Shown here: in pieces, positions 33,680 to 46,592 of the stretch
How the letters are laid out: each line of letters opens with the position of its first letter
Numbering within the stretch: the first letter of the stretch is position 1
DNA from: Piper betle
Taxonomy: Eukaryota > Streptophyta > Magnoliopsida > Piperales > Piperaceae
Reading direction: 5' to 3'
NCBI GenBank assembly: GCA_033002965.1
Contig: JAURVB010012656.1
Coordinates: 1-64,000 of the forward strand
Length of the DNA stretch: 64,000 bases
Notes under the pieces: model-generated
Told to the model about the DNA's origin: nothing
Databases searched by the model: none
Seen by the model: the letters and a program-made list of their open reading frames with translations, nothing else
Made by a program: the position numbers and the translations under genes

Positions 33680-34965
33680 TTGCTATCATTTATTTGTTAT
33701 TATTTGTTTATGCATCGATTAGTGTGGTCACCCTTGTTTTCTTATGATTCAGAAATTGAAAGTACTTTGAGAAACTTGTGTGCCGCTACAAGAAGATCAC
33801 AAGAACCAATAGAGGAAGAAGCCATGCATTCAAGGAGGACTGTCGGAGTTTTAGAATTAGATGCACTTACTGCTTTATCTGCTCAGGTCAGTGCTTTAAC
33901 TAATCAAGTTTAAAATCTTAATATGCAGGGACATATTAAGGCTGTGGAGCCAAGGTGTGAATGGTGTGGACAAGGACATTTTATAGGTCAATGTGCAACA
34001 GATCAAGTAAACTACGTAGGCAACTTTAATATGAACAACAATCCCTATTCCAATACCTACAATGCGGGCTGGTGCAATAACCCCAATTTTCATGGAATAA
34101 TTCTCTACACTCGACTGATGTCCCCAATAATCTACCACCACCATCACAGCATTATCGACCCCCTTCACTTTCTTTTCAGCAACAACAACAACAACCGGAT
34201 TTGATCCAAATGTTCAATTCTATGCAACAATTTATGCAGAATTAGTAGCAACAACAACAACAGTTTATGCAACAAGTTATGGTGCAATTAAACAAGGAAC
34301 CAAGTGAGCGACCCAATGGTGTACTTCCTAGCCAACCAGAACAACCAAGGAAAGATGGTCAAGAGCATTGCAAAGCTATAACAACCCGGAGTGGTATTAC
34401 TTTACAAGAACTAGTTCAGCCCAATGAAGTTAAGAAAAAGATGAAAAACCAAATAACGAAAATGAACTCAATACATTGGTTAGCTTACTCGGATGCAAAG
34501 GGGATCAGTTTAGTGATTCATTACATAAAGCCATAAATTCTCTTTGTGAAGAAGATATTAATGTGGATGAGATGGTTAAAGTATTAGATTCACAACCAAT
34601 TTTGCCTCAACGATTCAAAATTGTAGAAACCTTAGATCTACCATTCCACAGATTGTTGCCATCAGTTGAATACCACCTATTTTGGAGCTAAAGCAACTTT
34701 CAAAACATCTGAGGCATATTTTCTTAGGGCTTAATGACACTCTTTCTATTATTATATCTTCAGAGCTAACTATATTGCAAAAAGAGAAGCTGATTAGAAT
34801 ACTAAAAGATCACAAGTCAGCTATTGCTTGGACTATAGCAGACAAACATGACATCTGGTGTGGTTGCTGGTCATTTTCTCCTGGACAAAAGTTTTTTTCC
34901 ACATGTGCAATTAAAATTAAGACTGAACAAGGGGATCGATCATTTAAAGTTTATGAAGCATGAGT
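33680..34965 (+). pseudogene. Athila-like gag remnant and pre-RT fragment
   Basis: An early piece (33741-33912) has DSEIESTLRNL and then LDALTALSAQVSALTNQV, the end of the gag coiled region, so the middle of gag is deleted. A CCHC-type knuckle CEWCGQGHFIGQC follows (about 33958-33996). A Gln-rich stretch comes at 34170-34290, then TTRSGITLQELVQPNE (about 34381-34430). A separate frame 34682-34860 reads LSIIISSELT..KEKLIRILKDHKSAIAWTIAD, the segment just before RT in Athila pol. It breaks down after 34860 and RT never starts. Protease is not recognisable. Confidence 0.75.
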
Positions 34966-35817
34966 CAAGTCCAAATTCAGTTATTCATGATAATCATCTA
35001 CCGACTAATTGATATGAGGGAGTTCTTTTTCACTTTTTTCTTTATTTTTATTTTTGAGGACAATGTTTAGTTTAAGTTTGGGGTGATGCCTTAATTTTAT
35101 GCATATTGTTCATGCTTGACTCATGTTTAGATTTTGATATACATGTATATAGTGTAGTTTAGTGTAAAAATTTTATTATGCAATGGTATTTTAGTCTCTT
35201 GGTTCAATGATAGATACATGTGAATTAGTCTTACCTTTCTTGAGAGAACTTGATTAATTGATACGAGGGATGAACTGAGTAAAAGATTGCATTCGAGAGT
35301 TGGTTCTCTACCTTATATTATTTTCACAATTCTTTGGTTTAGATGATTTCAATGAATGTTTTGCAATAAGGATTACAGATGATGGTCATGACTTTTAGAA
35401 TTTTCCCTAGCAACTTTCGAGGCAAAATATTTGGCTTGTCATGTCGATGGAAAATGATATAAGCATTTCTTTTTGATGAGTCTGGGCCTTTCTTCAAGCT
35501 TACCTAATATGAATTATCCTCTGTACACAATTTCATGGCCTTTATTATACATATTTGTTTGATTACCCTTATTTTAGCCTTGGCCTTTTTATTGAAAATA
35601 TATCTTGCTGCTTGAGTCCTAGCACCCTAGTGTTTTGAATTCGTTCTAAATTCTAACAAGGATGAAACTTTGAGTAATATAGGGGGAAGGCAATGCATGT
35701 TATAGAGTGGTGATTGAGTAGATAGTGTGTGGACTTTCCTGACACTTTGCTTTGTAAAAAAAAAAAGAAAGAGAAAAACAAAGAAAAAAAGAAGAAAAGA
35801 AAAAGATGAGGCAATGA
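34966..35817 (+). other. Athila-like 3' non-coding region, left part
   Basis: It contains TTGAGGACAATGTTTAGTTT (about 35055), a motif typically found after pol in Athila/Tat elements, then AT-rich sequence and an A/G-rich run (35757-35810). It is interrupted at 35818 by a solo LTR and continues at 38706. Confidence 0.6.
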
Positions 35818-38700
35818 TGTAACACCCCGTTTCAGCTCACCCGTGAAACAACCCAGAAATATCACCGGCGACCGAACAATTTGCTAATCTACTGGGTTCG
35901 GTTAAGCCAACCCATATCTGCCCTCGGCGTCTCAAGATGGAGATGCAAACATGAAATGCATGAATGAGAACAATTGGGTTCTAACACGGTCCTACATGCA
36001 TGCTATGATGTACAAGCAAAAACAAGACAAAACAATAAATGAGAAACCAAAAGAAAATATATACTACTACGTAAAAACAGACAGAGTTTCCCGTAAAAGT
36101 CCAATAAGGGCCAACCTGTCCACAACAAAGGTATATAAATATTTTATCAAAATACGACAAAACATAACAATCTACCGCGGCATTCCATTATTATCTCATT
36201 TGTTTTCATCTAAGCCGAGGCTGAACCCAAGGCTCCCTGCTCAATCACATCTATCCGTTCATTTCATAACGGGCAATTCATCCAAACAAATACATCTAAA
36301 TTATCATTCACATAGCATTAACACATCATCATTATACGTTACACGTGGCAGGTACATGTGTGCGTGGTTTCGTGCTGCTCCTCCGCAGTCCCGACAGCTT
36401 TCATCACTCGCATTCCTCACCTACATATATATAGAAAAATCGTCAGTAACGAGTGTTACCGACCCGGAAAATAACTAATATCAATCTGGCACAGGAGAGC
36501 AAACTCTCCTGTTGAATGAAAACCATATACTTCCTCAAGAACTCTCATCAAGGCACATATGGGAGCCGTCGCCCTCGGGTCGACAGTGTCCCCTTTCTTT
36601 CTCATTCTCATACTTTGGCCATTTCTATATCGCTTCTCGCATCAAATCTCATTCCTTTTCGCCCTCAACACCTTCCATATTACTCCTGGCCTTGAGCACG
36701 AAGGCCGAGCACTCTCAGGCAGTCGCCTTTAGTACCCTTTGAAACCACAAGTCTAGACATGCGCTGCATTGCAGTACTCGTGAACCTCCACACTTCTCCG
36801 AGTTTGAGGAACTCAAAGGTGGAGTTGTCAGGTTCCCTCGGGAATGAAACGGCTTACACACCATTCCAGAGCCCACTATCGACTCACACGTGCCCGCTCG
36901 CATAGCACGGTAGTCGGATTTCCCTCATTCAATCTCTCACTGAAAACGCGAAAACTATACATATATATATAGGTCTAGGTTGGGATTTATACAATAGGCT
37001 GGAAGGCATCGTGAGCTAGATCTGAAGTTCGAAAACAAACTCGAGGGATCTCATCCTCGAGGGTTATTAATCCGAAAAACTGTTGGCTAAATGGCCCGAG
37101 TTAAGTGGGATCCGATAAAATGCCACTTAACTCGTCCTGCACATGATAAATCAAATACACAATAGAGTAGTGTAAAAAGTAGAGACGAGTCCTAAACGGA
37201 CCTGGTAGAAGCTCCAAACATGTCCACGCACCTAGGCGGCGAGCTCCTACACCATACCAACACAGTCAAGCTAAAAACTAACGCCCGCATGATGAATCAC
37301 ACATCCTATAGCATGCACACACAATCAATCACAATCACGCATCAATCAACCCACATCAACCTATATCAATTCTAGCAAGTCTACTTAGGCTAGTTTGTAT
37401 TAGATCATGATCATTACCTAGTTACCTAATTAGTTTCTTAGCCTCCATTTTTAACACCACTCAATCAAACAAATTTCATATTTTATCCTTAATCAAATCT
37501 ACATTTATATATATTATTATAACACAATTCACCAATCCTAGCATGCAATTCTAATAATCAATACTTTGAAATAATTAAGTTAAAATAAATTATACCTCGT
37601 GTCGTCGAAAATCGGCGACGGCTAGGGTTTCCGTTTCGTGGTTCGAAACTCGAATTCGGCACCTAGCGACGTCTGAAGTCCAATCAGATTGGACCGGGTG
37701 TGTTCAGCAACCCACGAATCCAATTTTCCGGCGGTTCCGGCAGTTTTCCGGCAAGTGTCGGCGGTTTTCCGGTGGATTCCTGCAGTTTTCCGGCGATGAT
37801 TCAGGATGGGGCAATCAGGGGTCTATCGGCACCAGCTCGACGGGCTTGGTCCGATGGTGGTGTTAAATAAAGCAGTCGGGGCGGCGATGGCTATCGGCGG
37901 TGGCGTCGAACGTGGGTGGCGGCGGCGGCGTGCTCCGATCGAGGCTGCGGCCGGCCTCGACGGCGGTTAGGATGATGGGGGAAACGTCGGAGACGGCGAG
38001 GGGTGGTCGTCGGGGTCACAGCGGCAGAAGCGTGGCCTGGACAGAGGTGAATCGATGAGGGAGGGCGTCGCAGCTTGTGGAGCGATTCCAGTGTCGTGGC
38101 AACGAGACGGTGGCCAGGGTGGGTCGTGGCGGCGCGGTAACGACACGGCGGAGCGGGGCGGCTTTGATTGGCGGCAGAGCTGCATCGACAGCGGCGGTGA
38201 TGAGCACAAGGCGGCGAGGGTTTTGGGAGGGAGAAAAATACCCTCAATGGCAAACTTATAAATAAGTATTGACTCGATTCCTACTCGAGTCAAAATAATA
38301 ACTAGTTCGCAATATATTCTAAAAAATATCTAGAAAAATATGGGAAAAATCCCTTAAAATCAGACAAACACAACAACATCCAAATGATATGTTCTACAAC
38401 TAATAACCCACCCAAATATAATCTAACGCATCCTAACGCGTTATTCGGCTTAAAACAATTTCTACGATCAAACATATAAAAAGAAAAAAATACTGCATAC
38501 TTTCATATATTTTGATAACTCATTTCTCACCATCTTCTCGACGTTATCATCATATATTCAGGTACACCTGACTCTCATCGCTCATAACTCACAACTGGCC
38601 TCGACTCAACACGCGGTTCATGAACTGACTCGACTCGAACCAACGGACGAACCGACTGGTTCGGTAACGTAAAACCCTGACTCAAGTCACGGGTTTTACA
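35818..38700 (-). mobile_element. Solo LTR of element-A family (2883 bp), target duplication AATGA
   Basis: On the plus strand it starts TGTAACACCCCGTTTCAGC and ends CACGGGTTTTACA. It is flanked on both sides by AATGA (35813-35817 and 38701-38705). It is colinear with the 5' LTR of element A and nearly the same length (2871 bp). Landmarks on the minus strand: TATA-like TTTATAAG at 38256-38263, GC-rich block about 37640-38250, GCCGGAAAAC repeats about 37718-37800, donor-like GAG|GTATAA at 37591-37598. The GC block gives proline/arginine-rich frames on both strands. The internal part of the element has been lost by LTR-LTR recombination. Confidence 0.95.
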
Positions 38701-38705
38701 AATGA

Positions 38706-39324
38706 TCCTCCACCAGTAAATACAAGATGAAGCAAGAGTCTTCCACTAGTTTGAAAGAAAAGAAAAAAGAAAAAACAACAAGTAGTTAATGGAAAATCAA
38801 AGCAAAGTTTGTTCTTATATTAGGTCAACTCGATACTACATTTAAGGAAGTTTGTTTCATATTGCTTGAGGATTTGTTGTACTTGTATGTCAGGATTTAG
38901 AAAGGATTTTTAATTCTAGGGTGCATATTAGCCGCTGATTTTTCTATCTTGTTTATCCTAGTTTTGGTCCCTAGCCCCTAGCCCCGTTACAACCTATAAA
39001 GACCTATTGATTCCATTAAATTAGCATTACCTACATTAGTAGAGATGGGAGCGAAAGGTAAACATATTTAAGCATGTGCTTGATTATATTCTCTTGGTTG
39101 CATATGAGAATGATAAGCCAATGGACTATCACACATACACACGGAGAACATTCTTTTGGATGTGATTGACGAAAGGGAATTTCTGATTTGATTAACATCT
39201 TGTTTCCTTTAGATAGTTTGATTAAGAATCATATGAGAACATAATGGGGACTAAGTATTTTTGTGTAGTAAAATTTTCTTTGTTATGAAATTTTGCTCGG
39301 GACGTACAAAAGTTTAAGTTTTGG
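38706..39324 (+). other. Athila-like 3' non-coding region, right part, and polypurine region
   Basis: It continues the sequence broken at 35817. It carries an A/G-rich run at about 38750-38780 and, before the 3' LTR, GCTCGGGACGTACAAAAG (39296-39313), then AGTTTTGG beside the LTR start; this is the usual position of the plus-strand primer region in Athila-like elements. Confidence 0.6.
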
Positions 39325-40446
39325 TGTTAATTAATATGATTTTGTACTTCCTAGGTATAAATATTATTAATTAAGTGATATTTTATTTTATTTTTTGGTG
39401 TTAATTAATATTTTATTAGATATGCTTAATTTTGGTGTTTCAATGCATAAAATGATGAATAAATTAAGCTTTGGAATTGAATGGTCATGATATTTGGCCC
39501 CACCCAATGGCTACAAGTTATGGTGCTTAATGGAGTCGAGGAGTTGGAAACTTAAACCGACATAATAATTAATTAGACTACGTCGATTTGTGAACACCCT
39601 CTTCGAATTCTTATATCTCCACTTCTATATAAAGGGGTGGTCATTTGTTGTTGATCATATCTCAACTTTTGGCTTAGCAGTGTAGTGAAAGAAGTAATTT
39701 TAGTTTTTGTAATTTATTTCTCTTTCATAATAAAAATTTGTTTCTTATTTATAATGTTTTTTTATATTATGGAGTAGTCTTATAGTTCGTTCTAGTGAAG
39801 AATGGAACTTAATATGATTTAATTGAATTCATTTTAAGCTTTTACTCTTTTATTCAATCAAATTGTTTGAATTATCATGTTCTAAATGCTAAGAATAGAT
39901 TGATCGCCTACATCGTAGATCATGTGGTTTAATTAGATTTCGGGAGAAATTAATTAGATTAGTTATTGATAATTCATCATACGACGAGTCTTTTGACTTG
40001 TTTGTCATTGTGGTCTGGAGATACACAATATCGTATGCGATTGTAAGGCAATTCTTAATGCATTATTTTGTTGATTAATCAATTATCACCTGGAGGTAGA
40101 AATTGAGGCAAAATAATAGAAGTAGGAAGGAGGAGGAGCCACCATGTCATAATTATCTTAGATCGACAATCTGAGGGAATAAACGATAAGAGTAAGATAT
40201 GATGAAGATTAAACTGATGTTAAGTGAAATTCGACTCTTGAACGAGTTTTATCATTTTAACTTCTTCTTTTATTTAAAGGTATTATTTAGATTTAGTTAA
40301 GTCAATTATTTTTGGTTTGCTCTTAATTTTATTTTCTTTAATTAATTTAAGGAAATTCATCTCTCTGTGAGAACGATACTCGAATTGATCATTATATTAC
40401 TTGTTTCGACCGTGTATACTTGCATGATATTGAAATTATTTGAACA
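39325..40446 (+). repeat. 3' LTR of Athila-like element
   Basis: Starts TGTTAATTAATATGATTTTG and ends TTATTTGAACA. The TATA box TATATAAAG lies at 39626-39634. Colinear with 32449-33583. Confidence 0.88.
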
Positions 40447-40977
40447 ATCTAGAATGCACAATGAATCTTAGTTGATACGTGATGTAGCTTCATTATCATC
40501 TATCTATTAATGATTGATTATGAGTTGATTATTTCAAATCAAATCTTAATGCTTGAAAAGGGTAGCCAACTTTTGCATGATAAAGAGATTTGATGTTGCC
40601 TAGACATAGGTAGGTTGATGATATCATTGATTGAAATAGTTTATGATTATTGGCAAATCATACACTTGAATCATAAATATTCATATAGAGGAGTTACTGG
40701 TAATGTTTTATTTTTGTTTTGTTTACATAGAGATGTAGAATGAGGCAAGAATGGTAGATTGTAATACGTAACAATAGCCCTTTACAATTATTTTTGTTTC
40801 CTTGGATATCAACTCTAATCAGATTATAATTTGATAAAAGTAACAAATCTACATTGCATGTTAACTAAAGTGAAATTGAACATCCCAATTCTATCATTCA
40901 ACTGATAGAACTTTGTTAGTTTGATTCAGAAAATATCTAAAATTAGCATATTCGATATCTACTATTTTTAGTTTTAA
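40447..40977. other. Intergenic, nothing recognised
   Basis: AT-rich spacer between the Athila-like element and an LTR fragment. No domain or repeat identified. Confidence 0.5.
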
Positions 40978-41581
40978 GGTGCTGAAGGATAATTGGGTGG
41001 AAGATAGGGTTGACTGGATGGTCCAAATCTTGCCATGTGGCATGATCTAGAACTTCGACAACTCGTTGCCTTGTGGGGCCCACCTATGGGTATATGTAAT
41101 ATACATATGGACGGAAAGTTTGGATCGAGACCGTCTAAATTTAAAATTGACTCGAGTGCGAAAAGTGACACTATATGTGGGAATCGAAATAAGAAAGTTA
41201 AATATGCCTCGAGACCCTAAACATAATCGAGCTAGGCCCACGAGCACAATCTAATTGCCTGAAATCTTTATGATGTATGCAATGAGATGCCCTGAAAATC
41301 CCAAACAAATACTAACGTTGCAACGGCCTAGATCTTGGCCTAAAATCTTGGCCATCATATATAAATAAATCTGTATACCTCATTATACACTGATAACTCA
41401 TGATCTTATTATATGCATGTCAAGCATACTCAACCACTATAACATGCTCATACGGGCCATCTAGGCCCATACTCATAATCTAAAAACTAGTCTGCCTCAA
41501 GCTCACTCGACCCGACTCGAGATTGCCCAAACTGGATAAAACTAAAATGGGTAAAACCCTAAGCAAAAATTAGGGTTTTAC
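40978..41581 (-). mobile_element. 5' piece of a long LTR, family B, inverted
   Basis: On the minus strand it begins at 41581 TGTAAAACCCTAATTTTTGC and runs colinearly with the first part (about 42275-42900) of the solo LTR at 42275-45450. Shared blocks include GACGGTCTCGATC, TTGCCA.ATGGCA and CATATAC.CATAGGTG. It stops near 40978. It appears to have inserted into the 5' LTR of element C, whose first 140 bp are missing at this point. Confidence 0.7.
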
Positions 41582-44500
41582 AGTGTGTCCGCCATTGAAT
41601 TTTATCCGGCGGGTCCCAATTGCCAAGTCGTGGTCTTGTTGTTCCGGGTGTTTAGATAGCCTAGGGTCGCATGTCATATTAGACTCATGTTACATGCATC
41701 TTTGGCTTAACCCTGAAGCCCTAGTTACTTGTTAGAAGCCTCCCAAACACTATTTGCTTCATCTCCCTCCTTCTTTTTTCCCTTATCCCCTTTCCCTTCT
41801 CTTCCTTCTCCCTCTTTTTCTCTATTGCGGCTAAGTGTTGGGTGCCAAGGTGCCCTCCACCGCCTTTGTGCCCATGCTCGAAGTCCACGAGCAGGAAACT
41901 TGTGAGGCACAAAGGCGGCGCTGGCCCAATTTGCTTGTTTTTAAAAATCCTAGCCGCCAACTCCCCAAACCCTCTCTTCTTCCTTTCCCCCTCTCCTCTC
42001 CCCTTGGCCGCTGCCCACCACCCTTCTCCTCTTTTTCCCCTCTTTTCCACCCATCACCTTCTCCTCTTCTAACCCTTCTTCCCACCTTTCTTCCCCCTTC
42101 TCTTCTTCCTTCTATGGGTACTCTTTTCTCCCCCTTTTCTTTGGTTATTTTGCATGTTTTGCATTGTCACATGTAAATCTTGGTAGGATCATGTAGAACA
42201 TTTTATTTTGATCATTATAAAAAATGTGATGTTTATATAAAATTAGCATCTTTAATGTAATATGGATTGTGTATTGTAAAACCCAGCTTCGGGTTAAGGT
42301 TTTACTTTGTAAAACCCCAACTTCGGGTTACGATTTTACCCGATTGTAATTTTTTCTGGTTTAGGTCAATATTGAGTTGGTTCAAATGAGCTCGACCGAG
42401 ACCAATTTTTAGACTATGAGTAAGGGCTCAGATAGTTGTATGAGCGTGTTATATTGGCTGAGTATGCCCTATATGCATATGATAGTTTCAGTTACGATAC
42501 TGTAAAATATGAGTTACTAATGTATACTGAGGTATACATATGATTTTTATGATTTAGCCAGGGTTTTAGGCCTAGATGTAGGTTGTTGCAACATTTAGTA
42601 TCTGTTTCAAATTTTCAAGGTATCTCATTTATATGCACCATAAGGATTTTAGATCATTGGATTGTACCCCTATGGGCCCACCTTGATTGAGTTCATGGTT
42701 CAAGGCACATTTACCATTCTTGCCTCGATTCCCACCCATTTACCACCGACTTTGGACGGTCTCGATCAGAGCTTTCCATCCATATACATATTGCATATAC
42801 CATAGGTGAGCCCACTAGGCCACGAGTTGTCGGATGTTCTGATCTTGCCATGTGGCAAGATCTGAGCCGTCCACATCAGCCCTAGCTTTCCATGCTATTT
42901 TCCTAAGACTTCCCATGATTTTCAGAGTTACACCCCTAGCGCTACCGCCACTTTGGCTCGCCTCCGGTGAGACCACAATGCTCCTCCGGCCATCAAATCA
43001 GTAGGGTCGTGACCACCTTGTAGCCGGCTATTGGTCCATACCCACCATCACCATCGGTACCGCCATAGTCGCTGCCGGCGACCAAGTTTTTATCACTGTT
43101 CATCACCATTATCATGGCCGCCATAGCCGCTGATGATGTCGCCACATCCGTGGCGATTTCAACCTCTTTCTGACTATTTTCCGGCTAGCCAACGGCTAGA
43201 CTCTACCGATCTCCACCACCATCATGCTCCTCGTCATCAGGGCCATCAATCCTGACCAGCGGCGACGCCAGCTAAGCTACCGTCATCATTTTCCAGCTAG
43301 TATGCCCGTGATTGCATTCACGCGCCCGCATTCGTGTCCACCTAGTCGTGCCCAAACCCGCCAGTCCAAGCCTGTGCCATGTCAATTAGTTTAGACCAGC
43401 CCAACCTAGCCAACCCAGCAGTTTATTTAACCAACACCAAGTTGACTCGGCCCAACTCAGTTTAGTTTAGCTCAGTTCAATCCAGTTTAATCCGGTTCAG
43501 TTCATTTTCAACCCATTTTCGACTATTTCTCACTCGATTTCAGTAATTTTAGACTCCCTAGATTAGTTTAGATGCATATTTATATTATTTAGCATGTTTG
43601 TATATTACGAGTATCTTTCTTTATTTATTAATTATTTTATTTATTTATTTATTAATTCATGATTATTTATTTCTTGTTATTTATATATCTGTTGGCTAGG
43701 ATGAATGATTATGTGACTAATTATTGTTATTGATATGTATTTAATCTTAGATATATTTTGTTCATTTTTATCTTATTTTATTTATTTAATTAATTGATTA
43801 TTAATTATTTTCTTAATCGTGTGATTATTTATACGTATTTAGTTGTATGTTTGCATGTTCAGAATTTATATTAGTATTCTTCATGATAAATTAATATTAG
43901 TCATTTATTTATTATTTATTTATTATTCATAATGATATATTTATTTATTAGTATTAGACTTATTAATGTTTGCTAAATTATGTTTATTTATTTATTTATC
44001 TATTTTTTTGTTCGCGTGTATGTTATTATTTATTTGTATTTAATTATGTATTTTTGTATTGTATAACTATGATATTATTAATATTCATAATTAATGAGTA
44101 TTAACTATTCTCTTATTTATTTATTTATTGAATAATTATATATATATATATATATATTATGTATTTACTAACACGAGTATATATTGATATTTACTCGTGT
44201 TTAGCCATGTATTTATATAGTATAATTATATTATTATTTTATGTTATTTTTGTTCATGTATTCATTATTTACCTAATTATCTATGAGTGTATTTATTTAT
44301 TTATAAATTATTTATTATCATTATCTCTCATTTTACGTGCCCGGTGTTTAATTGTGGGCTTACTAGCATTGTTTTCTTTATTAGGATGTGTTGATGATAT
44401 GAACATACACCACAAGCATGCATTATATAGAGAGCACAAAATTTTACTTAGGTGTTAGTTTCGATGTAGGTTTCGGAGTCTAAGCTCGCCATTGATTTAT

Positions 44501-46379
44501 CGATGCACTTGGAGCTTGTGCCACATGTCCGTAAGACTCTCCCTTTACTTGATCTCTACTTGACTCGATGCGTGTTGAGTTTAATCGTATTTAGAAGTAG
44601 AACGACTTCAGCGGTGTTTTATTGGATCCTTCCGATGTTGAGCCATTTAACCATATTTTCTGTACATGTTTAATAAAACTACAAAGATGAGATCCCTTGT
44701 TGGTTTTCGAACTAAAACTCTAGAAATATATGATACAAGCCTCTTCCCTAAACCTATAATATAAGTATGTGCATTTTTACAGATTTCACGAAAATGAGAG
44801 TAAGCGGTATGGAGATATGTATGGACCACATTAGTATTCCTTCAAACCCTGAGGTAGTACGGTGTATGAGGGTAGTGCATAACGCAACATATTTCCAAAA
44901 TTTGTGGCACTAACTTAACTACTCCTTTTACCACTTGAGTACCATGGTGGGTGTAATATGGAGGATGTGAGGGCGCAAACATTGTATCTATGAATATGAA
45001 TATTTGTTGTGCATGTACGCCGACACTTGTTTAAGTATGTTTGTTTACCGCCCAATGTGAGGCAATTCTGAAGTTTCATAAGCTTTCGTGGGTAATGAAA
45101 TACTCATTTGCCAATTTGTACTAGTTATTTTTTGGACCAGTAATACTTGTTACTGACACTTTTCATATAATATTTGTAGGTCTTGTAAATCCTAAGTTGA
45201 CTTTGGTGGGAGGAAAGATAAGCGTTACACACACTTGAGCTCAAAGCAATTATTTACTTTCTTACTTTTATTTATATTTGATGTGTTTTGATGTATATTT
45301 AACAATGTCTACCATTATAATGACACCTAGTGGGTTGTTTCGATCTATTTTATCTATTGAGTCTTACTGACTGACAACTTTAAACATGATTTAACTTGAT
45401 CATAATATTTCTGATTTGGTTCTTAAGTGAACTGAAATTGGGGTGTTACATGTATTGTGTGTCTATTGATTGTGAGCAAAACAATGCTTCCTAAATTACT
45501 AATCAAGGTTAAAACAATAAAAAGATGTGAACTTTATAAAATCGTGTGTTTGAGTGGCTTTGGTTAGCATGCCATATATTAATTAATTAAACAAGCAATG
45601 TACTAATAATTTTTTATGCGTGTTAATTTTTAAAAGAAAACCAAGGTGTGGCCTTATGACTTGTGTTGTGACCCATGCTGACTTGTGCCTTGTGATATGA
45701 TATCATGACAATTTGCGAGCCTTTGTGTAACTAACTGTGTTTCCTCTATTATGTAGACAGAATACTTTGGGGTACATAGGTCTAACTTATTTTGTTCAGG
45801 TTACTCTTTGGAGACCTGGAACAATTGGTAAATAAAGATCCACGTACACAAAACCATGTTACTGTACATGTTCATGGAATGAAGAAGGACGATGGGTTGT
45901 AAGAAGCTTTTGTGATTGTTGTAAGTGCAAGAGAAGGGCCCATGTAAAGACCAAACGTGCCCACAACCTGATGAATGTAAATTTTGTGATAAATGTAATG
46001 TGAATGATTTGACAATGTGGCTGAACACCTTGAAAATATTTCTATGAATGTTAAATGATATTAGTAAATATTCTAAAATTATTTTGTGATTAAATGTTAA
46101 TTATATAGATTGTGTGATTTTTCCATCATCTTATTTACATGGGAGACTCTATCGAATTTTCTTTAGAAACTTAATTTCCTTTATAAATTCAACTCATCTA
46201 GGATGACCTATTTGTGTGAGACAAACCATAAATGTCTTGCATGCATTTTGGTGTTGTCTTTGTATAAGATTCCCTCAGAGGTCCTTGTGTCGATTCTTCA
46301 TTTTAATGGGTTATGAATTGATATCTTAAAATTTATCATTTCGATTTTGTTCACTCTGCGACCAAATTGGGATGTTATA
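41582..46379 (+). repeat. 5' LTR of element C, split by a solo LTR
   Basis: Left part 41582-42274, interrupted by the family-B solo LTR, then right part 45456-46379 ending GGGATGTTATA. The C/T-rich block at 41740-42115 yields lysine/arginine- or proline-rich open frames on both strands that have no domain and should not be taken as genes. Compared with the 3' LTR the middle section is shorter. Confidence 0.7.
42275..45450 (+). mobile_element. Solo LTR, family B (3176 bp), target duplication TGTAT
   Basis: Starts TGTAAAACCCAGCTTCGGG and ends ATTGGGGTGTTACA. TGTAT flanks both sides (42270-42274 and 45451-45455). It contains a moderately GC-rich block (about 42950-43440) and a long AT-rich part dominated by TTTATTTATT motifs (43600-44340). 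It shares landmarks with the element-A superfamily, such as GATCCTTCCGATGTTGAGCC followed by GATGAGATCCCTTG. No internal region remains. Short hydrophobic frames (for example 44159-44458) are AT-repeat artefacts. Confidence 0.93.
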
Positions 46380-46383
46380 ATTT

Positions 46384-46396
46384 TGGTATCAAAGCC
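46384..46396 (+). promoter_or_regulatory. Primer binding site of element C
   Basis: TGGTATCAAAGCC lies four bases after the LTR end and differs by one base from the initiator-Met-type TGGTATCAGAGCC. Confidence 0.8.
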
Positions 46397-46592
46397 AATT
46401 CATGGCAAATTACGATGGAAACTTGTGGGGTGTGTTGCCTGCATCCCTAATTGAATGGTATGGAGCCTACATTGGCAGGTACACCTGTTTTCTCAGTTTT
46501 CCTTTTTGTTACCATTTTGTTTCTATTCTTTCTCTTGTTGGTTTTTTTGTTGTTGTTGTTGTTGTGGCCTTTTGCCGTAAGTTGTTGATTGT

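Larger units (their letters stand above)
32449..40446 (+). mobile_element. Athila-like Ty3/gypsy element, gag/pol-deleted
   Basis: Two LTRs of about 1.13 kb (32449-33583 and 39325-40446), a primer site of the GGCGCCGTTGCC type at 33590, a remnant gag with one zinc knuckle, a short piece of the region preceding RT, then a long non-coding 3' segment. RT, RNase H and integrase are absent. A solo LTR (35818-38700) sits inside the 3' non-coding part. Flanks ACCCA (32444-32448) and ATCTA (40447-40451) differ by two C-to-T changes and may be a decayed target duplication. Confidence 0.85.

Noticed and set aside
37891..38293. Cys/Arg/Pro-rich frames in the solo LTR
   Set aside because: Same GC-rich LTR block as in element A; composition artefact.
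41721..42176. Lys/Arg/Gly- and Pro-rich frames
   Set aside because: They come from the C/T-rich block of the element C LTR, repeated in diverged form at 51546-52016.
44159..44458. 99-residue hydrophobic frame that could look like a membrane protein
   Set aside because: Lies in the TTTATT-rich part of the family-B solo LTR; hydrophobicity follows from T-rich codons.
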